Assembly (NCBI GenBank): GCA_946481335.1
Contig: CAMLMR010000008.1
Location: 1-32,478 of the forward strand
Origin: an uncultured Lactobacillus sp.
Lineage (GTDB): Bacteria > Bacillota > Bacilli > Lactobacillales > Lactobacillaceae
Direction of reading: 5' to 3'
Length of the DNA stretch: 32,478 nt
Shown here piece after piece: positions 9,744-18,959 of the stretch; the first letter of the stretch is position 1; every line of letters starts with the position of its first letter. Both the position numbers and the translations under genes were made by a program. A model generated the notes under the pieces. That model was not told where the DNA came from, did no database searches, and saw nothing but the letters and a program-made list of their open reading frames with translations.

Positions 9744-10706
9744 ATGTTTATGAATATTGTTTTACCAATCATAATTAGTTTTTTAATTACATTAATCTTT
9801 ATGCCATCTCTAATTGGCTACTTCAGAAGAAAACATGAAGGTCAAATGATTAGAGAAGAAGGTCCAAAATGGCACGAAAAGAAATCAGGAACACCTACAA
9901 TGGGTGGTCTTCTTTTCATCATTGCTATCATTATTGCGTCACTAATTAGTGGTGGCGTTGCTCATATGATGAATCCAACATTGTTAATCCTATTATTTAT
10001 TCTTGTTTTATATGGATTATTAGGAATGTGGGACGACAGCATCAAGCTATTTAGACGTCAAAATGAAGGCCTAAAGGCATGGCAAAAATTAGCTGGACAA
10101 ATTGTCGGTGGATTAATTTTCACCTTTGTTTACGCTAATCATTTTCCATTGGCATTAAAGATTCCATTTATGGGTGATTTACACCTTGGTTGGTTCTACG
10201 CAATTTTCATCATCTTCTACCTAACCGGTTTTTCCAACGCTGTTAACCTTACTGACGGTTTGGATGGTTTAGTTAGTGGATTATCAATCATTGCATTTTT
10301 AGCATATGCTGTAGTTGCGCTAGTTCAACATCAAATTGATGTTGCCATCTTCTGTCTAGCAGTAGTAGGTGCTCTATCAGCATTTATGGTCTTTAACCAT
10401 AAACCAGCTAAAATCTTCATGGGTGATATGGGATCATTAGCACTAGGTGGTTCATTAGCTGCTGTATCAATTCTGGTTCATCATGAACTTTCATTAATTT
10501 GGATTGGTTTCATGTTCGTATTGGAAACATTAAGTGTAATGATTCAAGTTACATCATTTAAACTTACAGGTAAGAGAGTGTTCTTAATGTCACCAATTCA
10601 CCATCATTTTGAAATGTTGGGTTGGTCAGAATGGAAAATCGATATTGTCTTCTGGTCTGTTGGTGTCATTTTGGCAATTACCGGAGTTTTATCAATTATT
10701 TTATAA
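9744..10706 (+). CDS. mraY: Phospho-N-acetylmuramoyl-pentapeptide-transferase
   Basis: [19 protein letters not shown] ... [15 protein letters not shown] ... [12 protein letters not shown] ... [12 protein letters not shown]. Confidence 0.98.
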   Translation: MFMNIVLPIIISFLITLIFMPSLIGYFRRKHEGQMIREEGPKWHEKKSGTPTMGGLLFIIAIIIASLISGGVAHMMNPTLLILLFILVLYGLLGMWDDSIKLFRRQNEGLKAWQKLAGQIVGGLIFTFVYANHFPLALKIPFMGDLHLGWFYAIFIIFYLTGFSNAVNLTDGLDGLVSGLSIIAFLAYAVVALVQHQIDVAIFCLAVVGALSAFMVFNHKPAKIFMGDMGSLALGGSLAAVSILVHHELSLIWIGFMFVLETLSVMIQVTSFKLTGKRVFLMSPIHHHFEMLGWSEWKIDIVFWSVGVILAITGVLSIIL

Positions 10707-10729
10707 TAATATTTTTGGGAGCATGAATT

Positions 10730-12109
10730 ATGAAAAATATTGACGATTATCAAAATAAAAACATTTTAGTCTTAGGTGCAGGTATGAGTGGAATTAATGC
10801 ATCTAAGTTATTAAAACAACTAAACGCAAACGTTTGGTTAAATGACGCTAATCCTTTGAAATCGGACGCAAAAGAAGAGCTAGAAAATAATGGTGTTGAG
10901 GTAATTGACGCTGAACAAAGTCCAAAGATTTTAGATGATTACAATTTTGATTTAATCGTCAAGAACCCTGGAATTTTTTATGATAATGAATTAATCAAAG
11001 AAGCAATTAAAAGAAATATTCCAATCACCGTTGAAGTAGAAATTGCCAGTCAAGTAAGCGACGCGCCAATCGTCGGTGTAACTGGTAGTAATGGTAAAAC
11101 CACTGTTTCAACTATGATTAATGATATCCTAAACGAAGAAAGAACCAGCGGACATTCATATGTTGCTGGAAACATTGGTGTCCCTGCAAGTACAGTTACT
11201 ACCAAGGCCACTAAGGATGATGACATTGTTTTAGAACTTTCTAGTTTCATGTTAGTCGGTATTAAGACATTACATCCTCACATTGCTGTATTAAACAATG
11301 TCTTCTCTAACCATCTTGATTATCACAAGACTAGAGAAAACTACGTGAATGCAAAGATGCGCATTACTGAAAATCAAGATGAAAACGATTATTTCGTTGT
11401 TAACTTCGATAATGAAGAATGGCGTGAACTAAGCAAGAAAAGTAAGGCTAAGGTTGTTCCTTTCTCATATGATGCTGTAAGTAAAGATGGAGCATATGTA
11501 AAGAATGAACAAATCTTCTTCAAAGATGAATTCGTTATGAACGTCGATGAAATTAGAGTTCCGGGCCAACAAAACGTTCAAAATGCTCTAGCAGCAATCG
11601 CTGTTGCCAAGATTATGGGCAAGAGTAATTCAGCAATCAAGAAGGCGTTAAGTACATTTGGTGGAGTCAGACATCGTGTCCAATATGTATTAACTGCTGA
11701 TGGTAGAAAGTTCTACAATGATTCCAAAGCTACAGATATCGAAGCTACTCAAGTGGCTTTAAGAAGTTTTAAAGATAACGTTGTTTTAATTGCTGGTGGA
11801 CTAGATCGTGGCTACACGTTCGAAAAACTAGAAACAGACTTCGCAGATCATGTTAAGGCAATCACTTTGTTTGGTGAAACTAAGGACTTGCTAGCTGACA
11901 CAGCTAAAAAGTCCGGCGTTAAAAACATCAAGATTGTTGATAACATGAAGCAAGCTGTTGATGAAGCTTGGGCCATGAGTGAACAGGGCGACATTGTACT
12001 ATTATCACCAGCTAACGCCAGTTGGGATCAATACGACACCTTCGAACAAAGAGGGGACGAATTCATCCAATTAGTGGAACAAAAAACAGGTAGAAAGGAA
12101 GAAAACTAA
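10730..12109 (+). CDS. murD: UDP-N-acetylmuramoylalanine--D-glutamate ligase
   Basis: [15 protein letters not shown] ... [11 protein letters not shown] ... [13 protein letters not shown] ... GGLDRG; stop overlaps murG start (TAATG). Confidence 0.97.
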   Translation: MKNIDDYQNKNILVLGAGMSGINASKLLKQLNANVWLNDANPLKSDAKEELENNGVEVIDAEQSPKILDDYNFDLIVKNPGIFYDNELIKEAIKRNIPITVEVEIASQVSDAPIVGVTGSNGKTTVSTMINDILNEERTSGHSYVAGNIGVPASTVTTKATKDDDIVLELSSFMLVGIKTLHPHIAVLNNVFSNHLDYHKTRENYVNAKMRITENQDENDYFVVNFDNEEWRELSKKSKAKVVPFSYDAVSKDGAYVKNEQIFFKDEFVMNVDEIRVPGQQNVQNALAAIAVAKIMGKSNSAIKKALSTFGGVRHRVQYVLTADGRKFYNDSKATDIEATQVALRSFKDNVVLIAGGLDRGYTFEKLETDFADHVKAITLFGETKDLLADTAKKSGVKNIKIVDNMKQAVDEAWAMSEQGDIVLLSPANASWDQYDTFEQRGDEFIQLVEQKTGRKEEN

Positions 12110-13200
12110 TGAGACTAATGATTTCAGGTGGGGGAACTGGTGGCCATATCTATCCCGCACTAGCTTTAATTGAAGAACTTCGCAGGGTTGATCCTGATGC
12201 TGAGGTTTTGTACGTCGGATCAACTAGAGGTTTGGAAAAAGACATTGTGCCAAAACACGGCATTGCTTTCGAAGAACTAGAAATCCAAGGATTCAAACGT
12301 TCTCTTTCTTTATATAACCTAAAGACTGTTAGATTGTTTATGAAGAGTCTACATAAATCAAAGAAATTAATTAAAAAATTCAAACCTGACATCGTGATTG
12401 GAACTGGTGGATACGTTTCTGGAGCGGTTGTATATGCTGCATCACAAATGAAGATTCCAACAATGATTCATGAACAAAACAGTGTGGTTGGATTAACCAA
12501 CCGCTTTTTAAGCAAGCACGTTGATAAGATTGCTGTGGGATTCGAAGATGCAATGAGTCAATTCCCAAAGGAAAAGACTGTATACACTGGTAATCCAAGA
12601 GCACAACAAGTTGCTAATCTAAAATCTGATTTCTCTTGGGACCAATATGGATTAAAAAACGATGTACCTACATTATTAATCTTTGGTGGTAGTCAAGGTG
12701 CTTTGAAAATTAATAAAGTTGCTTGTGAAAGTATCAGTCAATATAACAAAAAAGACTATCAAGTCGTATTCGTTACAGGTCCAAAACGTTATGATGACGT
12801 GATGGAACAACTAAAAGGTCAATCCATCAATAATAATGTTGTTATCAAAGACTATATCGCTGATATGCCAAACGTTTTACCAAAGGTTGATGCAATCGTA
12901 GGTAGAGCCGGGGCAACAAGTTTAGCTGAAATCACAGCACTTGGAATTCCATCTGTTTTAATTCCAAGTCCATACGTTACTGCTGATCATCAAACTAAGA
13001 ATGCTCTAAGCTTGGTTAAAAATGATGCCGCATTAATCATCACTGAAAATGATTTAAATGCAAAAACATTAATTGAAAATTCTGACTTTATCATGAACGA
13101 TAAAGAAAAGAGAAATGAAATGGCTGACAACTCAAGAAAAATGGGTTGCCGTGATGCCGCAAGTCGTCTGTTGGAAGTTGCAAAATCTATTTGCCGTTAA
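12109..13200 (+). CDS. murG: UDP-GlcNAc:lipid I N-acetylglucosaminyltransferase
   Basis: [17 protein letters not shown] ... [12 protein letters not shown] ... [12 protein letters not shown] ... [23 protein letters not shown]. Confidence 0.97.
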   Translation: MRLMISGGGTGGHIYPALALIEELRRVDPDAEVLYVGSTRGLEKDIVPKHGIAFEELEIQGFKRSLSLYNLKTVRLFMKSLHKSKKLIKKFKPDIVIGTGGYVSGAVVYAASQMKIPTMIHEQNSVVGLTNRFLSKHVDKIAVGFEDAMSQFPKEKTVYTGNPRAQQVANLKSDFSWDQYGLKNDVPTLLIFGGSQGALKINKVACESISQYNKKDYQVVFVTGPKRYDDVMEQLKGQSINNNVVIKDYIADMPNVLPKVDAIVGRAGATSLAEITALGIPSVLIPSPYVTADHQTKNALSLVKNDAALIITENDLNAKTLIENSDFIMNDKEKRNEMADNSRKMGCRDAASRLLEVAKSICR

Positions 13201-13215
13201 TGGAGGAACTTTACT

Positions 13216-14103
13216 ATGAAGTCTAAATTATTTTCCTCAAAAAAATCCTCGAATAGGACTTCAAGAATATCCGATGATTTTGTTGAATTGCGAAAGCAAA
13301 AGATCAGAAATAAAATGAAATCTACCTCATATATCATCATTCCATTAGTTGTTTTGTTACTAATATTGATTTATTTAGTTTCACCAATGAGTCAAATTAG
13401 TAGTATTAGTATTAAGGGAAACGGATATATTTCTCAAAGTGATATTAAAAGAGAACTTCAGTTAGATGAAGGGGACAGTATTTTTAAAGTTATTGGTCAT
13501 AAAAATAAGATTAATCAAAGGGTTATTAACGATGACCATCGCGTTAAATCACTAGATTTTAAATTTACCGGATTTAATCATCTTTCTGTTGCGGTTTCAC
13601 CATACAAGGAAATTGGATATGAAACTAGAGGTAACAAGCAGTACTTAATATTAGAAAACGGAAAGGTTACTAATGTTGCTGTTAAAAATCCTAATGATTC
13701 GAAGATGCCTTATATAGTGAAATTTAATAATCAGTCATTATTAAGATCGATGATTGAAAAGTATTTAAAGCTACCTAAGGACATCAGAGATAACGTTCGA
13801 GTGATTTCATACTCACCAACGAAGGTGTATCAAGATGAATTACACGTTTACATGCGAGACGGAAATAAAATCATTATTCTTATGCATGATTTTAACTACA
13901 AGATGGGCTTTTATCGCTCCATCGCTTCTCAATTAAAAACTAAGAGCGTTATTAATCTTGAAGTAGGGGCGTACTCATTCCCAATTAATGATGAGAAAAA
14001 AAGTAGTAAGTTAACTACCAAAGCATCCACTAAGAAACAGCTAAAAGAAACGCTAAACAAGGATGCTAAGAAAATAACAATGACAACTAAAAAAAGAAAC
14101 TAA
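13216..14103 (+). CDS. Cell division protein DivIB/FtsQ
   Basis: Cytoplasmic basic N-terminus, one TM, POTRA-like segment (ISSISIKGNGYISQSDIKRELQL), between murG and ftsA. Confidence 0.92.
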   Translation: MKSKLFSSKKSSNRTSRISDDFVELRKQKIRNKMKSTSYIIIPLVVLLLILIYLVSPMSQISSISIKGNGYISQSDIKRELQLDEGDSIFKVIGHKNKINQRVINDDHRVKSLDFKFTGFNHLSVAVSPYKEIGYETRGNKQYLILENGKVTNVAVKNPNDSKMPYIVKFNNQSLLRSMIEKYLKLPKDIRDNVRVISYSPTKVYQDELHVYMRDGNKIIILMHDFNYKMGFYRSIASQLKTKSVINLEVGAYSFPINDEKKSSKLTTKASTKKQLKETLNKDAKKITMTTKKRN

Positions 14104-14112
14104 TAATGGTTC

Positions 14113-14141
14113 TTTAGAGTTGTCTACTCTTGTGTTAAAAT
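14113..14141 (+). promoter_or_regulatory. Candidate internal promoter upstream of ftsA
   Basis: TTTAGA - 17 nt - TAAAAT with TGT immediately before the -10 (extended -10), in the 112-bp divIB-ftsA gap. Confidence 0.5.
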
Positions 14142-14215
14142 TAACTTATAACTAACTTAAATATAAAATAGAGTATCTAAGAATAATTATGCTTAATTGG
14201 AGGTTCCCTTAGATA

Positions 14216-15574
14216 ATGAATTCAGAAATGTATGTTGGATTGGATATTGGAACTACGTCAATTAAAGTGATTGTTGCCGAAAAAGTAAAAGGCCAAATGA
14301 ACGTTTTAGGTTTAGGAAATGAACGTTCTGAAGGTGTTAGTCGAGGCATCATCGTAGACATTGACAAAGCTTCTGAATCAATTAGAAGAGCTGTTAACCA
14401 GGCAGAAGAAAAAGCTGGTATTCAAATTCATGATGTAATCGTTGGCATTCCTGCCAACCAATTAAAGATTGAACCATGTAGCGGCATGGTGGCCATCTCA
14501 GAACAATCAAGAGAAATTTCAGATGAAGACGTTAAAAACGTTACTGTATCAGCAATGATTAAGAATCTACCACCTGAAAGAGAAATTATGGATACCTTAG
14601 CTGATGAATTCATCGTTGATGGATTTGACGGCATTAAGGACCCAAGAGGAATGGTCGGTGTAAGACTTGAAATGAAGGGTCGCATCATTACCGGACCAAA
14701 GACTATTATTCATAATATTAGAAAAGCTGTTCAAAGAGCTGGTTTAAATCCTTCTTCAATCATCAATATGCCATTGGCACAAGGTATGACAATTTTAGAC
14801 GATGGTGAACAAGACTTTGGAACTGTCCTAATCGATTTAGGTGGTGGTCAAACCACTGCTTCTGTTGTTCACGATCATCAACTAAAATTCACTACTGTAG
14901 ATAGTGAAGGTGGAGAATACATCACTAAAGACATTTCTGTTGTGCTTAATACTTCATTGGAAAGTGCCGAAAAGGTAAAACGTGATTACGGTTACGCTGA
15001 TGAAATTGAAGCATCAGAAAGTAATGAATTTCCAATTGAAGTAGTTGGTCAAAGCCAACCTGTCAGAATTTCTGAAAAATACTTAGCTGAAATTATTCAA
15101 GCTAGGGTTGATCAAATTTTTACTAGAATGTACAAGAGTTTAAGTAGTATTTCAGCTTTAAACCTACCTGGCGGTATTGTATTAACTGGTGGAGTTGCAG
15201 CATTGCCTGGAATCTCAGAATTGGCAGCCGATAGATTTGATACTAACGTTAGGGTTTATATTCCAGACCAAATGGGATTAAGACACCCATCATTTTCACT
15301 TCCATTGTCACTAGTAACTTATCGTGCTAACATGAGTGAAATTCAAGTGTTAGTAAGATCATCACTAGAAGGTAAAACGGTAGTGAACAACACTCAATCC
15401 AATGATGATTTCATTGGTAATGATTATGGTGATGATGTAATCGATAACTCATCTGACTACATTCAACAAGATAATCAACCACAACAACCAAGAAAACCTA
15501 AAAAGTCAAGTTCTAAGCTAGCTAAAAGCACTAAGGGAAGACTTAAACGCTTTTATCAAGACTTTTTCGAATAA
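14216..15574 (+). CDS. ftsA: Cell division protein FtsA
   Basis: YVGLDIGTTSIKVIVAE ... LIDLGGGQTTASVV ... GGIVLTGGVAALPGI; basic/aromatic C-terminal tail GRLKRFYQDFFE. Confidence 0.97.
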   Translation: MNSEMYVGLDIGTTSIKVIVAEKVKGQMNVLGLGNERSEGVSRGIIVDIDKASESIRRAVNQAEEKAGIQIHDVIVGIPANQLKIEPCSGMVAISEQSREISDEDVKNVTVSAMIKNLPPEREIMDTLADEFIVDGFDGIKDPRGMVGVRLEMKGRIITGPKTIIHNIRKAVQRAGLNPSSIINMPLAQGMTILDDGEQDFGTVLIDLGGGQTTASVVHDHQLKFTTVDSEGGEYITKDISVVLNTSLESAEKVKRDYGYADEIEASESNEFPIEVVGQSQPVRISEKYLAEIIQARVDQIFTRMYKSLSSISALNLPGGIVLTGGVAALPGISELAADRFDTNVRVYIPDQMGLRHPSFSLPLSLVTYRANMSEIQVLVRSSLEGKTVVNNTQSNDDFIGNDYGDDVIDNSSDYIQQDNQPQQPRKPKKSSSKLAKSTKGRLKRFYQDFFE

Positions 15575-15603
15575 AATAACAGAAGTACACGGAGGAAGTT
15601 AAA

Positions 15604-16839
15604 ATGGAATTTTCATTAGATTCTACTGAAAACCAAGGCGCAAAGATTAAAGTTATTGGTGTAGGTGGCGGTGGTAGTAACGCCGTTAACCGTATGATTG
15701 CTGAAGATGTTAAAGGTGTTGAATTTATCGTTGCAAATACCGATGTTCAAGCATTAAACACATCAAAAGCTGAAACAAAAATCCAATTAGGACCTAAACT
15801 AACAAGAGGTTTAGGTGCAGGTTCAGATCCAGAAGTTGGAACTAAAGCTGCTGAAGAAAGTGAAGAAGCTATTTCAGAAGCACTTCAAGGTGCAGACATG
15901 GTATTCGTAACTGCCGGAATGGGTGGTGGTACTGGTAACGGTGCTGCTCCAATCGTTGCTAAGATTGCTAAGGACTCAGGTGCCTTAACTGTCGGTGTTG
16001 TTACTAGACCATTTACTTTTGAAGGTCCAAGAAGATCTAAGTATGCTGCAGAAGGTGTTTCAGCATTAAAGGAAAATGTTGATACATTAATCGTAATTGC
16101 TAACAACCGTTTATTAGAAATGGTTGATAAGAAGACACCAATGATGGAAGCTTTCCAAGAAGCTGACAACGTCTTAAGACAAGGTGTTCAAGGTATTTCT
16201 GACTTAATTACAAGTCCAGGATACGTTAACTTGGACTTTGCCGATGTTAAGACTGTTATGCAAAACACTGGTTCAGCACTTATGGGTGTTGGTACAGCTA
16301 CTGGTGAAAACAGAACTGCAGAAGCTACCAAGAAGGCTATTTCTTCACCATTACTAGAAGTTTCAATTGATGGCGCAAAACAAGTATTGTTAAACATTAC
16401 TGGTGGCCCAGACATGTCATTATTTGAAGCTCAAGACGCTTCAGATATCGTTGCACAAGCTGCAACTAGTGATGTAAACATTATCTTTGGTACTTCAATT
16501 GATGAAGACCTAGGCGACGAAATTAAGGTTACTGTAATTGCTACAGGAATCGAAACTAGTCCAGAAGAACTAATGAACGGCCAAGCTGGACGTTCAACTA
16601 GAACTTCTGAAACTCCTGGTAAGGTAGTTAGCCCAAGACATCACAAGGAAGATCAAGGTAACGTTAGAACTAACGACGAAAACTCAGATAGCGACAAGCC
16701 AGCTGATACACGTTTTGAAAACGTTCAAAAGAAAGAATTTGATCCATTTGATGCAAACAACTCAAATGATAATCAAAAAGAAGATAAATCAAGTGATGAT
16801 GATTTACCTCCATTCTTCAAATTCCGTCGTAAGAACTAA
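15604..16839 (+). CDS. ftsZ: Cell division protein FtsZ
   Basis: [18 protein letters not shown] ... [23 protein letters not shown] ... [20 protein letters not shown]-terminal peptide [14 protein letters not shown]. Confidence 0.98.
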   Translation: MEFSLDSTENQGAKIKVIGVGGGGSNAVNRMIAEDVKGVEFIVANTDVQALNTSKAETKIQLGPKLTRGLGAGSDPEVGTKAAEESEEAISEALQGADMVFVTAGMGGGTGNGAAPIVAKIAKDSGALTVGVVTRPFTFEGPRRSKYAAEGVSALKENVDTLIVIANNRLLEMVDKKTPMMEAFQEADNVLRQGVQGISDLITSPGYVNLDFADVKTVMQNTGSALMGVGTATGENRTAEATKKAISSPLLEVSIDGAKQVLLNITGGPDMSLFEAQDASDIVAQAATSDVNIIFGTSIDEDLGDEIKVTVIATGIETSPEELMNGQAGRSTRTSETPGKVVSPRHHKEDQGNVRTNDENSDSDKPADTRFENVQKKEFDPFDANNSNDNQKEDKSSDDDLPPFFKFRRKN

Positions 16840-16876
16840 TAATTTTTCTAGATTTCTTTGAAGGGAATGAATTGAA

Positions 16877-17281
16877 ATGACAGCTAAATTTAGTTTTAGT
16901 AAATTCTTTGGTACTGATTACGATCAAGACGAAGACTTTTACGAAGAAGATAACTCCCAAGTGGAGAACAATGATAAGGTAGTTTCAATTAGCAAAAACT
17001 CAAGTCAAAGTCGCGGAAGTAAGATTTCTGTATTTGAACCTAAGATTTATGCTGATGTAAAAACAATTGCGCAAAAATTAATTGATAACAATGCTGTAAT
17101 CATTAATTTCGATGCTGCTAGTGATGAAGCAACTAGAAGAATTATTGATTTCTTAAATGGAGTTGTTTTCACTATTGATGGAAATATTGAGAGAATTTCT
17201 GAACTAGTCTTTCTTTTCACTCCACATAACTACTATGTAGATGGTGAAATCAGAAAAGAAATGAATGAACGCTTAAGATAA
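16877..17281 (+). CDS. sepF: Cell division protein SepF
   Basis: Position after ftsZ; FEPKIYADVKTIAQKLIDNNAVIINFDAASDEATRRIIDFLNGVVFTIDGNIERISE. Confidence 0.95.
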   Translation: MTAKFSFSKFFGTDYDQDEDFYEEDNSQVENNDKVVSISKNSSQSRGSKISVFEPKIYADVKTIAQKLIDNNAVIINFDAASDEATRRIIDFLNGVVFTIDGNIERISELVFLFTPHNYYVDGEIRKEMNERLR

Positions 17282-17282
17282 A

Positions 17283-18065
17283 ATGGATAAGAATATTGAA
17301 CAGCATTTTAGAAAGGAAGAGATTCCTTTTATCGATGCCAGTACGGATTTAATCGATGAGGCTTTAAATCAATATCGACCAATATTAACTAAGTTTTTAA
17401 ATCCCAGACAGGTTTATATACTTACTACATTGGTCAATCGCCACAGCGATTTGTCGGTTTCTTATTTTGGTGGATATAAAAAAGCAGAGATGAAGCGTTG
17501 CTTAATCTATCCAGATTACTTCGAACCGACCAATAATGATTTTCAAATCAAAGCATTTGAGATTAGGTATCCGGTTAAATTTTCTAAATTACGCCATAGT
17601 AAAATATTAGGAACTCTACTAGGTTCTGGTGTTGAGCGATCAACAATTGGCGATATACTTACTGACGGACATAGATGGCAATTCCTCTGTACAAAGGAAA
17701 TATCTGACTTTTTAAAAATGCAAATTAACTCAATTGGTAAAACAAAAGTTTCACTAATTGAAACAGACTTCTCCGATATTATAATTCCGGAGAACGAATG
17801 GAAAGATGAGTCAACGACGCTTTCATCATTTAGAATGGATAACTTAATTTCGGAAGGATTTAATATATCCAGAAGTGATGCTAAAGAATTAGTTAACCAC
17901 CAAAAGGTGCATCTTAATTGGGCTTTAAACAATCGACCTGATTCGGAAATAACGACACACGATGTTGTTTCAGTTCGAAGATATGGACGAATTCGTTTAA
18001 AAAGACAAGAAGGACAAACCAAACGAGGGAAATATAGAGCTATAATTTCTGTATTAAAAAAATAG
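17283..18065 (+). CDS. ylmH: YlmH-family S4-domain RNA-binding protein
   Basis: Lies between sepF and divIVA; C-terminal S4 domain RMDNLISEGFNISRSDAKELVNHQKVHLNWALNNRPDSEITTHDVVSVRRYGRIRL. Confidence 0.92.
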   Translation: MDKNIEQHFRKEEIPFIDASTDLIDEALNQYRPILTKFLNPRQVYILTTLVNRHSDLSVSYFGGYKKAEMKRCLIYPDYFEPTNNDFQIKAFEIRYPVKFSKLRHSKILGTLLGSGVERSTIGDILTDGHRWQFLCTKEISDFLKMQINSIGKTKVSLIETDFSDIIIPENEWKDESTTLSSFRMDNLISEGFNISRSDAKELVNHQKVHLNWALNNRPDSEITTHDVVSVRRYGRIRLKRQEGQTKRGKYRAIISVLKK

Positions 18066-18083
18066 GTTGGAGGAGAGATAAAA

Positions 18084-18725
18084 ATGGTACTTAGCCCACA
18101 AGATATTCATAATAAAGAGTTTTCTGTAAAAATGAGAGGTTACAATATTGATGAGGTAAACGAATTTTTAGACCGTATTATTAAGGACTATCAATTAACT
18201 TTATCTGAAAACATCGATATGAAAAACCGTTTGAAACAAGCTGAAGATCAACTAAAATACTTCAACGGTATGAAAGATTCATTGAATCAATCAATTATCA
18301 TTGCCCAAAATGCTGCGGACAAGGTTAAGGTTGATGCTCAAAATGAAGCAAACAATGTAGCTGAACAATCAAGAAAACAAGCAGATGAAATTTTAAATGA
18401 TGCTAGTGTAAAGGCTAAAGACATCGTTGAAAACATCTCAAATCAATCTAAATCACTATTAATTGCTAACGACAATCTAAGAAAGACTACTGATGCCTTT
18501 AGAGCAAAACTAAAGACACTTTTGGAAAGTCAATTAGAATTAGTTAACAGTTCAGAATGGGATAACATGCTTTCAGGTATCGATGGCAACTTTAACAGGG
18601 TTAACGAACAAATTAATAACCTTGACAATTTTAAGGAATCAGTTGTACAATCTGAAAGTAAAGAAATGCCAGCAGATGCAACTATCAAAATTTATCCTGA
18701 TGGCTCATTCAAATCAATTGAATAA
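18084..18725 (+). CDS. divIVA: Cell division initiation protein DivIVA
   Basis: LSPQDIHNKEFSVKMRGYNIDEVNEFLDRIIKDY followed by a coiled coil. Confidence 0.96.
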   Translation: MVLSPQDIHNKEFSVKMRGYNIDEVNEFLDRIIKDYQLTLSENIDMKNRLKQAEDQLKYFNGMKDSLNQSIIIAQNAADKVKVDAQNEANNVAEQSRKQADEILNDASVKAKDIVENISNQSKSLLIANDNLRKTTDAFRAKLKTLLESQLELVNSSEWDNMLSGIDGNFNRVNEQINNLDNFKESVVQSESKEMPADATIKIYPDGSFKSIE

Positions 18726-18730
18726 TTTTT

Positions 18731-18934
18731 GAGATAGAGAATAGAAAGCTTAGAATTCGACACAATATAGCGAGCTGACAAATGGTGGAAGGTCAGTTGT
18801 AAATCATTCTATGCAGATCACCTCTGGCTAATCTCTTTTAATGTAGTAAATAAAGATGGGATATTATTTTTAATGTCCTAATTTGGGTGGTACCGCGGAA
18901 GACTTCGTCCCTTGTGATGAAGTCTTCTTTTTTT
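18731..18934 (+). promoter_or_regulatory. T-box riboswitch (tRNA-Ile responsive) with intrinsic terminator, ileS leader
   Basis: T-box core TGGGTGGTACCGCGG at 18884-18898; stem I base GAGAT (18731-18735)/ATCTC (18831-18835); specifier ATC at 18817-18819 followed by A; stem III GGATATTA-tttt-TAATGTCC; terminator GAAGACTTC...GAAGTCTTC-TTTTTTT. Confidence 0.93.
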
Positions 18935-18959
18935 ATAGTTTGAAAAGGGAGTGTGTGTT

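Noticed and set aside
14116-14130. AGAGT-tgtct-ACTCT as a terminator after divIB
   Set aside because: Only 5 bp, AT-rich, and no T-tract; too weak to claim.
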